NCBI GenBank assembly: GCA_023818865.1
Contig: JAMWDF010000126.1
Span: 1 to 7,167 of the forward strand
DNA length: 7,167 nt
Direction: 5' to 3'
Source of the DNA: Candidatus Omnitrophota bacterium
Lineage (GTDB): Bacteria > Ratteibacteria > UBA8468 > B48-G9 > DSTR01
How positions within the stretch are numbered: position 1 is the stretch's first letter; every line of letters starts with the position of its first letter. The notes under the pieces are model-generated. The model was not told the origin of the DNA and made no database searches. It saw nothing but the letters and a program-made list of their open reading frames with translations. A program made the translations under genes and the position numbers. Below are positions 1 to 6,530 of this stretch, piece by piece.

Positions 1-81
1 AAATCTCCCACAACTTCGGGGAAACACTTCTCTTTACCATGTTCGGAGTGATGCCCATTCTGAACCATATTTTCCACTGCT
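1..81 (-). other. Unresolved 3' remnant: displaced DUF4175 frame or start of a next gene
   Basis: After the DUF4175-like stop, both other minus-strand frames stay open to the window edge. Joined at the A7 run (118-124), one frame (skipping one A) continues as GKNQRPAVHRKGYLKAVENM and reaches the edge rich in His, Lys and Glu. The other (rereading one A) continues as GKKISDQPFTEKGILKQWK. The first has more G at codon position 1, a mild coding signal, but neither clearly matches the beta-strand pattern expected after the interrupted domain. Alternatively a new gene starts at ATG 68, 13 nt after the stop, beginning MVQNGHHSEHGKEKCF; its ribosome site is weak (GTGGA). The stretch is too short to choose between these, and no terminator hairpin is visible. 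Confidence 0.3.
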
Positions 82-1437
82 TTAAGATACCCTTTTCTGT
101 GAACGGCTGGTCGCTGATTTTTTTCCTTTTAGTTCCATCTGGAAAACAACCGGATCAGAACGGCTGAGTTCTCCTTCTCCTTGATGGTAACGAAGAGTCA
201 CCATCCCGAGACCATAATCATCACTAGCCACAATTTCAATCGGCAAAGTCGCCGGCAAACGGGCGACCAGGTCACGACCAGGCTTAGTAAAAGTAAGGAA
301 AGGGGCCTGGTCAAACGACAAGGAAAGTTTTTCCCGGGAGCTCCGAAGAACTTGACGAAGAGCCAGATCATAATACTGAAATTCAAAGAGGGTGCTATCA
401 GTCGCCAGAAAGGTGAAAATTTTTGTTGGCGAACGACCCCGGCTGGTGAAGACTTGGCCATTGCCCAAAATTAGGGAAGTCTCTCCGACCGGACGGCTGA
501 AGTCAACCTGGAGGGTCAATTTGGTAAAACGTAAAGTAGTAATAGGTCCTAGCCCTCCTTCCTCAAGTTTTTTCCCCAGCCTAGTGTAACTGGGGTATTC
601 GTGGATAACTTTGACTTTCCTGAGACCGGTTTTTTCCTTAAGACTGAGGCGAAACCAGCGAGTAACCTGGTGTGGACCAACAATCCGGTAAATAACTGGC
701 TGGTTCACTGGTCCCAGAAAAAAACTATATCCGTTACCCTCTTTCGTCATCAGAAAGCGCTTCACTTCTCCGGTGTTTATCTCCACTTTAGGAGTATCCT
801 CAGTCTCTGGCCAGGTGGTGCGAATGGTTATTTCCGTCCCAGGTTCAACCGAACAGTCTCCTGGTTCTACCAGAACGGAAAAATCCCAAGTGAATGAAGG
901 CGAAAAAAGAATTCGCCAACCAGAAAGAAAATGTCCAGGTCTTAATAAAAGCCCTATCACCAGCAATATGGTCGCGAAAACCACGACCTTCCGGTAGGCA
1001 TCAACCTTCCCTGCCTCTACAGCCTTTTCCACTTCATGTGCTGCCAAAAGCGTCACCGTTTTTTCTCTCTGTCGTTGAACCAGACAATCAGGATAACGTT
1101 TCTGCTGGCTAAGTTGGTAAGCATTAATCAAGTGATTGTTAAGCGACTGGAACTTTTTCTCCACTCGCCGGGCCAGGTCTAGGTAAGATTGTTTGCTCCA
1201 CCAGCGGTGCGCTTTAAGAAACCGCCAGCAAACAATTAACCCAGCCAGACAGAGAAAGGCGCGGACTGTCACCAGCAGAATAGGCAAAGTAAGAAAGAAG
1301 AGCCGAAGAGAACCAGCCAGAAGAAGGAAAACAACTACCACCGTCAGAGTTAAAAGCCACTGCTCCTGGTAGGCCCGTCTCTTTCCCAGCCTCCGGAAAT
1401 ACTCTAAGTAGCTCAGGATATATTCCTGCTGGTCCAT
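82..1437 (-). CDS. DUF4175-like three-pass membrane protein, apparently cut short
   Basis: This 451-residue protein resembles the N-terminal part of DUF4175-type proteins, which often close MoxR/DUF58/VWA clusters. Three membrane helices are seen (about 28-45, 50-70 and 148-166), with a cationic loop between the second and third containing the conserved-looking SYLDLARRVEKKF. Extracytoplasmic beta domains follow: LVEPGDCSVEPGTEITI (189-205), an Ig-like segment starting with HEYPSYTRL (279-287), and another containing ASDDYGLGMVTLRYHQG (404-420). The frame stops about 30 residues into that last domain, ending in a polar tail (SATSRSQKRVS), whereas family members commonly run to 1000 residues or more with a long C-terminal part. 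The stop follows an A7 run at 118-124, so a frameshift is suspected. The frame extends upstream to a TTG at 1467, but that lacks a ribosome site. ATG at 1437, or GTG at 1440, lies downstream of AGAAGGGGG and is preferred. The stop of the preceding gene is 36 nt upstream. Confidence is high for the gene, moderate for the family, low for the 3' end. Confidence 0.8.
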   Translation of the reverse strand: MDQQEYILSYLEYFRRLGKRRAYQEQWLLTLTVVVVFLLLAGSLRLFFLTLPILLVTVRAFLCLAGLIVCWRFLKAHRWWSKQSYLDLARRVEKKFQSLNNHLINAYQLSQQKRYPDCLVQRQREKTVTLLAAHEVEKAVEAGKVDAYRKVVVFATILLVIGLLLRPGHFLSGWRILFSPSFTWDFSVLVEPGDCSVEPGTEITIRTTWPETEDTPKVEINTGEVKRFLMTKEGNGYSFFLGPVNQPVIYRIVGPHQVTRWFRLSLKEKTGLRKVKVIHEYPSYTRLGKKLEEGGLGPITTLRFTKLTLQVDFSRPVGETSLILGNGQVFTSRGRSPTKIFTFLATDSTLFEFQYYDLALRQVLRSSREKLSLSFDQAPFLTFTKPGRDLVARLPATLPIEIVASDDYGLGMVTLRYHQGEGELSRSDPVVFQMELKGKKSATSRSQKRVS

Positions 1438-1450
1438 CACTGTTATTATA

Positions 1451-1459
1451 CCCCCTTCT
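1451..1459 (-). promoter_or_regulatory. Ribosome binding site that decides the DUF4175-like start
   Basis: The minus strand reads AGAAGGGGG here, the only purine-rich Shine-Dalgarno-like run in the gap after the preceding gene. It lies 10 nt before GTG at 1440 and 13 nt before ATG at 1437, and it falls inside the frame that would start at TTG 1467. It therefore argues against the TTG start. The spacing is somewhat long for either codon, so one-residue uncertainty remains. Confidence 0.5.
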
Positions 1460-1473
1460 TTGGCCAAAAGATT

Positions 1474-3564
1474 TCAGATTATATTCTGGCGGCGTCTCTG
1501 CCACCAGCAAAGATTCATCAGAAGATAGACGACAAAAACCCAATACTTTTTATTCTCCGGCTGCAATCCGAAACTTCTGGTAACAAACTCCTGGCGCTGG
1601 TAAATAGCTTGCTTTAGGGAATGGCTTTCACTTAATCGGAAAAACTGGCCCCGGGAAAGACTGGCTATTTTCTTCAGTTCAGGCTCGTTCACTCCAAGTT
1701 CAGCCATCTCGGCTCCTTCGGCAGTAACCACAATTTCCCTGAGGTTACTTTTTCCGCCAGCTTCAGCCCTGATGGTATAAACACCTTCAGTTCTCGGGAT
1801 AAACTTAGCCACATTTTCTTCTGGGAATAAAGGCAAGGTCTGGTTATCTGGAGTTTTCACCGAATAATTGACTTTTCCTACCTGCTTCTCCGAAAATACA
1901 AATCTTACTTCAACTGGTTGACCAGGGGGATATATTCTTCTGACAGTGACGATTTCTGGCAGTTCTCGGCCCAGACCAAGATAGTCCTCTGGGCCCCAAA
2001 GAGTTCTCAGCATTCCCGTCCAGAAAAATTCATATATTGCCTTGGTAGTTGTTTCTCCAAAGGCCCACTTCCAGGTAACATCGCTCCCAAGAATTAAACA
2101 CCTGCCTGCCCCCACGGAAGCCAGGGACAGAAAAGCCACTGAGGGCTCATTACCTTTTACCAGAAGAACACTAGCCCCTGGGTTCAGGAGGCGAACATTG
2201 TTAATTCTGTCCAAAGGCGGAAGGGAAGATAGCCCCTCCAGGGGAAAAACAGTCTTGCCCTCCTCAGTCCAAACAGGCGTATAGTCACCAGTGAGAATTT
2301 GATAAGGCTGACCACTCGCCATCACCGGGAGAATCGTTTCCAGCGGAGTTTGCGAAACACCTTTTAAAAGCTGGTCCCCACCCAGGAGCAACAAACTCTT
2401 ACCCGCTTTGGTGACAAAATCAATTAGGGCTTGCAACTGCTTACTAGTGAGATTGGTGAAATCAAAATTGCCCAGGATGAGGATATCAAAACGGTTCAAG
2501 AAACTGCTAGTGAAAATGTCTGCCGGAATTTCCAGGGATTCTCCCCCAGCCTGCTGAAAAACATTTTCAGCCACCCTCACCAAAAATACCGGTTCCACCT
2601 GGCTATCAGTTTCCAGGTATCTCTTGAGAAATTTATACTCCCAGCGAAGACTGGTTTCAATATAAAGAATGCGGATACGACCGGAAATCACCCGAACAAA
2701 AACCGGATAGCTATTGTTAACCACCACCTGTTCTTCTGGTTTGGCCTCAACTGTTACCTGGTAAAAATGCTCTCCTGGGGGAAGCGGAGGCAAAATGAAT
2801 TCAGTGGGCATAAGCGGCTGGGTGATCGGCAAACTCTTTTGAGCCACCAGTTTGCCTGCATTGTGCAAACTGACTGATAAAGATTGGCCATCAAAACCAG
2901 TTTGTCTGACAGAAACATCCAGACGAATTCTGTCACCGCTATAAACAGGGCTATTGGTGACCACGTCAGAAATGGATAAATCACTCACCGGTTCATCCTC
3001 TACCCCAACACAGTAAACAGGACAAGATAAGTTCTGAGTAAAGTTTTCGTCGGGGAAAATATCCGTTTCCTGGCCATCGGAAATGACAATAATTCCGGCG
3101 CCCCTTGGACCAAGGCGACCCGCTACCTCTTTCACTGCTTGCCTCAGCCTGGTGGCCCTATCTTGTGGCTGGAGCGAGGAGATTTCTTCCGGGACAATAG
3201 GTCTGACCTTCTCCCCAAACACAAACCAGGAAGGCTGCAGCCGAGACCAGGCCTTCTGCTGACCAAGAAAGTTTTTTACCCGGTCCAGCCGAGTATCGTC
3301 TGCCTTACCCAGACCCATACTTTTTGAAACATCAATTAGAATTGCCCAGCGTCCCTTTTCCCTGCCAGGCAATCTAAGAATAATCTCTGCCCGAAGAAGC
3401 ATTAAAATAATCCCGATCGCTGCCAGGAGGTCCAGGAGAAGGAGAAATTTCGTCTCTTTCCCAGGTAAAAACCGCCGGTAAGCCAGCCAGACCAAAGCAA
3501 GAGTGCCAGCTAATAACCCCAGGCCAAGGCCAACTGGTCCAATACACTGAAAGGACAGCTTCAC
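1474..3564 (-). CDS. VWA / glutamine-amidotransferase-like membrane protein
   Basis: This is a 696-residue protein of the VWA plus amidotransferase-like membrane family that accompanies MoxR and DUF58 genes. Two N-terminal helices (about 9-29 and 38-57) precede a VWA domain (72-190) with DxSxS at D78-S80-S82, a candidate metal-ligand threonine T138, and D163 in ISDGQETD. A beta-sandwich region (195-292, ending NNSYPVFVRV) leads to the Rossmann-like domain: IRILYIETSLRWEY (297-310), FDILILGNFD (359-368), GKSLLLLGGD (388-397) and YEFFWTGMLRTL (511-522). A second beta domain (545-615), a short helical stretch (620-660) and a last membrane helix (674-688) complete it. The glycine-rich LLLLGG turn lacks a catalytic cysteine, so the domain is probably structural or binds a ligand. 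The start is GTG at 3564, overlapping the previous stop as GTGA, with a good ribosome site at 3575-3570. The order of domains matches the preceding BatA-like protein, suggesting paired subunits or an old duplication. Confidence 0.93.
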   Translation of the reverse strand: MKLSFQCIGPVGLGLGLLAGTLALVWLAYRRFLPGKETKFLLLLDLLAAIGIILMLLRAEIILRLPGREKGRWAILIDVSKSMGLGKADDTRLDRVKNFLGQQKAWSRLQPSWFVFGEKVRPIVPEEISSLQPQDRATRLRQAVKEVAGRLGPRGAGIIVISDGQETDIFPDENFTQNLSCPVYCVGVEDEPVSDLSISDVVTNSPVYSGDRIRLDVSVRQTGFDGQSLSVSLHNAGKLVAQKSLPITQPLMPTEFILPPLPPGEHFYQVTVEAKPEEQVVVNNSYPVFVRVISGRIRILYIETSLRWEYKFLKRYLETDSQVEPVFLVRVAENVFQQAGGESLEIPADIFTSSFLNRFDILILGNFDFTNLTSKQLQALIDFVTKAGKSLLLLGGDQLLKGVSQTPLETILPVMASGQPYQILTGDYTPVWTEEGKTVFPLEGLSSLPPLDRINNVRLLNPGASVLLVKGNEPSVAFLSLASVGAGRCLILGSDVTWKWAFGETTTKAIYEFFWTGMLRTLWGPEDYLGLGRELPEIVTVRRIYPPGQPVEVRFVFSEKQVGKVNYSVKTPDNQTLPLFPEENVAKFIPRTEGVYTIRAEAGGKSNLREIVVTAEGAEMAELGVNEPELKKIASLSRGQFFRLSESHSLKQAIYQRQEFVTRSFGLQPENKKYWVFVVYLLMNLCWWQRRRQNII

Positions 3565-5594
3565 TTTTTCTCCCCGGTAACAGGTGATGAAGAAACTTGT
3601 CTTTCAGTTTTCTTCCAGTGAAAAAAGTTACCTAAACCTACTTGAAGAAGATAAAGAATTAGCAACAAAATGAGGAAAATTGGAGAAAGGTCGGTGGCGC
3701 TGGTTTCTCTTTTCAGGTACCGAGCCAGCTGGTTGACCGGAACAATCTTTACCGCGGCCTTAGGGAAACAAGCCCTGATTCTGGTAGGTTCCATCTTAGA
3801 GAGATCTCCTTCCTGCCAATCCAAATTAACTGCCACCAGACGAAAAGTAGTCACTCCTTGGCGAACAAAAGAAAATTGCCACGCTCCTGGTTTTTCGGGT
3901 ATGAATTTCAATATTTCTCCCCGAGAACCTTGAAGAGTCATCTTCTCACCATCAGGGGAGACGGCCGTCAAAAATTCTGTTTCCGGTGGTGCCCAGATTG
4001 GCTGACCAACCAAACTTATTGGTGAGCTGGCTATCGCCAGAGTCTGACCAATCACTTCCATTAAGACAGGGTAAAATGGTCTTTTCGGCAGATTGGTCCA
4101 GGTCAAATCAGGGGGAAAAGCAAACAGGACAACGGTACCGGTCCCATACCGGCTTTCCATCAGCAGCGGTAGATCACGCTCGCTCTTGAGTAGAACCTGA
4201 CCGTCAACTACTGAACATTGAAAAACTTGATGAAAATAGACAGTTTTCCAGTACTCCAGAAGGCCATCACCTAAAGGAGCAAAGAAAGGATGATGTTTGT
4301 CTCCCCAGAGAACAGTGGCTGGCCGGGCAAATTTGACTACTTGTCCCAGTCTGGCTGGCATGAGAAAAACCTTCTCTGCCCGCAATTGCCAGTCAGAGTT
4401 GAAATTATCAGGCACATCTTTGTCTCCGACAAACACCACCAGTTGCCCACCCTGCTGAAGATAATGGGCCAACGAGCGAATAGTTTCCGGCTGGTGCCGG
4501 CCAGCGTTAACTAAGAAAACGATCCGGTAGGGCAAAAGAGCCTTCTGCCCCAGTTCTTGTGGATGGACGAATTCAAGTTTGGCCTGGGGAAAGCTGGCTT
4601 CAAGAGCCAGACGAACGTACCGTCCGGTTTCTGCGCTTCCTGAAGCGAGGAGAAAATTTGTCTCTTCAGCCGAGGGAATGTTAATAAAAAACTCATTGTC
4701 CGCGGAAAGGAGGTCTGAGCGAAGCAGCCTTGCTTTGACCAAGCCAGCTGTCCGGGGAAGTTTAAACTGCACTGACTGGGTTTCTCTCGGGAGCAAAGTA
4801 ATCATTTTCCTCTCCGTCTGACCAGCCTGAAATTCTACTTCGGCAGTAACCTGATGACCATTCCAGTTAACCACCTGGCACTGACACATTCTCTCGGCTG
4901 GAAGAAGCACCACTTTTTTTATTCCGGCATTGTCCGTCCAGGTTCGGCCGAGGTCAACCAGGACTATTCTGGGACTGCCTCGGTCAGTTTCTGGGAAGGA
5001 AACACCATCCCAGGCATAAGATTGAAAATCGGAAAAGACAAAGATGATTTTTTCCCCGGAACGACCGGAAAGCAATTTTCTGGCTTGCTCCAGGGCGGCC
5101 TGAATACTCCCCGAGGCAAAAGAAACTTCTTTGGTTCTGATAATAGTCTCTGCTTCTTTCAAATCCTGGGTAAAAGGGAGACTCTTCCCGGAAGAAAAGG
5201 CAATGGCCACCCTAACCGGCTTTCTTAAGGCAGAAAACAGCTGGAGCCCGGCTGACTGCAAATCATGCCAGGGTGAATCATTCCCCCCTGCGGAAAGACT
5301 ATAAGAATCATCAATCACCAGCACCACAGACTGCTCCTGAAGAAAACCACCAAATCGCTGACTCACCGGGCCAGCGAGAAAAAAGATCAATAACATGATG
5401 ATAATTATTCGCAGGAAGAGCACCAACCATTCTTCCACCAAGCGGAGCCGACCAGTGGTCTGGCGCGAGATTTTCAAGAATCGGAGAGTACTGAAAGGAA
5501 ACGGCTTGGCTTTCCTTTTGGCCAGGAAGTGAAGCAGAACCGGCAGTCCCGCCCCGGCCAACGCCCAGAGAAAAACAGGTTGTAAGAATGTCAT
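3561..5594 (-). CDS. BatA-like membrane protein: VWA domain plus amidotransferase-like domain
   Basis: This is a 677-residue membrane protein. The N-terminus (residues 1-40, MTFLQPVFLWALAGAGLPVL, then LLHFLAKRK and PFPFSTLRFL) is the classic BatA-type N-terminal membrane domain, which fixes the ATG at 5594. A second membrane helix covers about 56-75. A VWA domain follows (about 88-215), with DxSxS at D95-S97-S99 and a later aspartate at D189 in FSDFQ. Next are a beta-rich region (about 225-305) and a Rossmann-like, class I amidotransferase-like region (about 312-390, with YRIVFLVNAG and GGQLVVFVGD, and 480-520). A second beta region (about 530-590) and a final helix (636-656) end the protein. 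No cysteine is seen at the expected nucleophile site, so it is probably not an amidotransferase. Most of the chain should lie between helices 2 and 3, outside the cytoplasmic membrane. It starts 16 nt after the DUF58 stop without a clear Shine-Dalgarno, suggesting translational coupling. Confidence 0.93.
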   Translation of the reverse strand: MTFLQPVFLWALAGAGLPVLLHFLAKRKAKPFPFSTLRFLKISRQTTGRLRLVEEWLVLFLRIIIIMLLIFFLAGPVSQRFGGFLQEQSVVLVIDDSYSLSAGGNDSPWHDLQSAGLQLFSALRKPVRVAIAFSSGKSLPFTQDLKEAETIIRTKEVSFASGSIQAALEQARKLLSGRSGEKIIFVFSDFQSYAWDGVSFPETDRGSPRIVLVDLGRTWTDNAGIKKVVLLPAERMCQCQVVNWNGHQVTAEVEFQAGQTERKMITLLPRETQSVQFKLPRTAGLVKARLLRSDLLSADNEFFINIPSAEETNFLLASGSAETGRYVRLALEASFPQAKLEFVHPQELGQKALLPYRIVFLVNAGRHQPETIRSLAHYLQQGGQLVVFVGDKDVPDNFNSDWQLRAEKVFLMPARLGQVVKFARPATVLWGDKHHPFFAPLGDGLLEYWKTVYFHQVFQCSVVDGQVLLKSERDLPLLMESRYGTGTVVLFAFPPDLTWTNLPKRPFYPVLMEVIGQTLAIASSPISLVGQPIWAPPETEFLTAVSPDGEKMTLQGSRGEILKFIPEKPGAWQFSFVRQGVTTFRLVAVNLDWQEGDLSKMEPTRIRACFPKAAVKIVPVNQLARYLKRETSATDLSPIFLILLLILYLLQVGLGNFFHWKKTERQVSSSPVTGEKK
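3570..3575 (-). promoter_or_regulatory. Ribosome binding site for the GTG-start VWA/amidotransferase-like gene
   Basis: On the minus strand GGGGAG is followed by five A residues and then GTG at 3564. The spacing is good and supports a GTG start inside the last codons of the BatA-like gene. With the 4-nt GTGA overlap this indicates coupled translation of the two membrane proteins. Confidence 0.7.
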
Positions 5595-5610
5595 GGCTGG
5601 TAAGTTACAA

Positions 5611-6513
5611 CTAAACTGTCCGGGCTCTCAGGTTAAGATATTGATAGAGAAAATAATCAAAAGGAGTTTCAGTGACCGCCCGGGCATAACTGATATTGTT
5701 AGCCGAACACTGTCTTTGATAGTGCCGCAAAAAGGATTGAACTGCTTGCCGGTAGCCGGCGGAAAGAGCCAGACTATCTCCATCCATCTTTTCCCCACTT
5801 TCCATATCTACAAACTGGAAATGGCCAGAGAAAGAAAAATCAAGTTCAGCCGCGTCCAGAATCTGGAAAACAATCACTTCATGATGATGATGCCGAAAGT
5901 GAACCAGACCGTTAATCACTTTATCTGGCTCGTCAAATAGGTCAGAAATGAGAATAATCAAACTACGCCGTTTAATGTTCAGCGCAATCCGGTGAAGGAC
6001 CGCTGCCAGGGAGGTCGTTTTTCCCAGAGGCAAGTTCTCTAATTGGCTGAGAAGATGATGTAGGTGGACGGTAGTGGAACCTGGCTTTATCTGGCGGCGG
6101 ATATCGCTGTCCAAGAGGATTAGACCGACAGCGTCCTTCTGGCTAATCATTAGGTAACTGAGGCAGGCAGCCAGCCAGATACCATACTGCTTTTTGGTGA
6201 TAGAACCGCTGGTGTATTCCATAGACCGGCTGATATCTAAGAGAATATGGGTCTTAACATTGGTCTCTTCCCGAAAAACCCGAACGTAGGTCCGGTCTGT
6301 CCGGCCAAAAACTTTCCAATCAAGGTAACGTAGGTCATCCCCGGCCGTGTATTCACGATGGCCAGCAAACTCTATGCTGAATCCTCGGTAAAGACTCTTA
6401 TGTAACCCGCTGATAAAACCCTCAACGACTGTTTTGGCCACCAGGTAAAGTCCAGAAAACTTGCCCATCACCCTGGGGTCAAGAAGACCGGAAGGACGCT
6501 GTTGGGCATTCAT
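5611..6513 (-). CDS. DUF58 domain protein (VWA-fold MoxR partner)
   Basis: This 300-residue protein has the usual length and layout of soluble DUF58 proteins, which are almost always encoded next to moxR and are thought to be adaptors or clients of that ATPase. The hallmark motif spans residues 48-86: EFAGHREYTAGDDLRYLDW followed by GRTDRTYVRVFREE. A VWA-type fold follows, with an intact metal-site motif DxSxS at D93-S95-S97 (LLDISRSM) and a later aspartate D191 in ISDLFDEP. No signal peptide or membrane segment is seen, so it should be cytoplasmic, in contrast to its two VWA neighbours. The ATG at 6513 is chosen because it gives the usual N-terminus; the best ribosome-binding match, GAGGA at 6532-6528, overlaps the moxR stop and sits rather far upstream (14 nt). 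A natural run of four histidines (209-212 region) lies before the VIVFQILD strand. The family call is secure; the biochemical role is inferred from neighbours. Confidence 0.95.
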   Translation of the reverse strand: MNAQQRPSGLLDPRVMGKFSGLYLVAKTVVEGFISGLHKSLYRGFSIEFAGHREYTAGDDLRYLDWKVFGRTDRTYVRVFREETNVKTHILLDISRSMEYTSGSITKKQYGIWLAACLSYLMISQKDAVGLILLDSDIRRQIKPGSTTVHLHHLLSQLENLPLGKTTSLAAVLHRIALNIKRRSLIILISDLFDEPDKVINGLVHFRHHHHEVIVFQILDAAELDFSFSGHFQFVDMESGEKMDGDSLALSAGYRQAVQSFLRHYQRQCSANNISYARAVTETPFDYFLYQYLNLRARTV

Positions 6514-6530
6514 GAAATACTCAGTATTCC

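Noticed and set aside
1459..1468. Perfect 10-bp palindrome TTTGGCCAAA between two genes.
   Set aside because: It has no loop, no flanking extension and no T-run, so it is neither a terminator nor a convincing operator; a single copy of this length can arise by chance.
1438..1495. Two TATAAT-like boxes on the minus strand in and near the gap before the DUF4175-like gene, which could be an internal promoter.
   Set aside because: Neither has a TTGACA-like box at 16-18 nt upstream, and one sits between the ribosome site and the start codon. AT-rich matches are expected by chance.
1214..1543. Minus-strand 109-codon open frame bridging the end of the VWA/amidotransferase-like gene and the DUF4175-like gene.
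   Set aside because: It is out of frame with two genes that have clear domain motifs and membrane helices, and has no recognisable content of its own.
2431..2877. Plus-strand open frame of 148 codons, and similar ones at 4854-5228 and 601-897.
   Set aside because: They lie wholly inside well-supported minus-strand genes, show no family motif, and are best explained as antisense shadows.
3544..3564. Possible lipoprotein signal in the 696-residue protein because of Cys7 near the N-terminus.
   Set aside because: The Cys precedes the hydrophobic helix rather than following it, and there is no L-x-G/A-C lipobox.
6516..6528. Small inverted repeat AATAC-TCA-GTATT between moxR and the DUF58 gene.
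   Set aside because: A 5-bp AT-rich stem is too weak for a terminator or attenuator, and the operon clearly continues through it.
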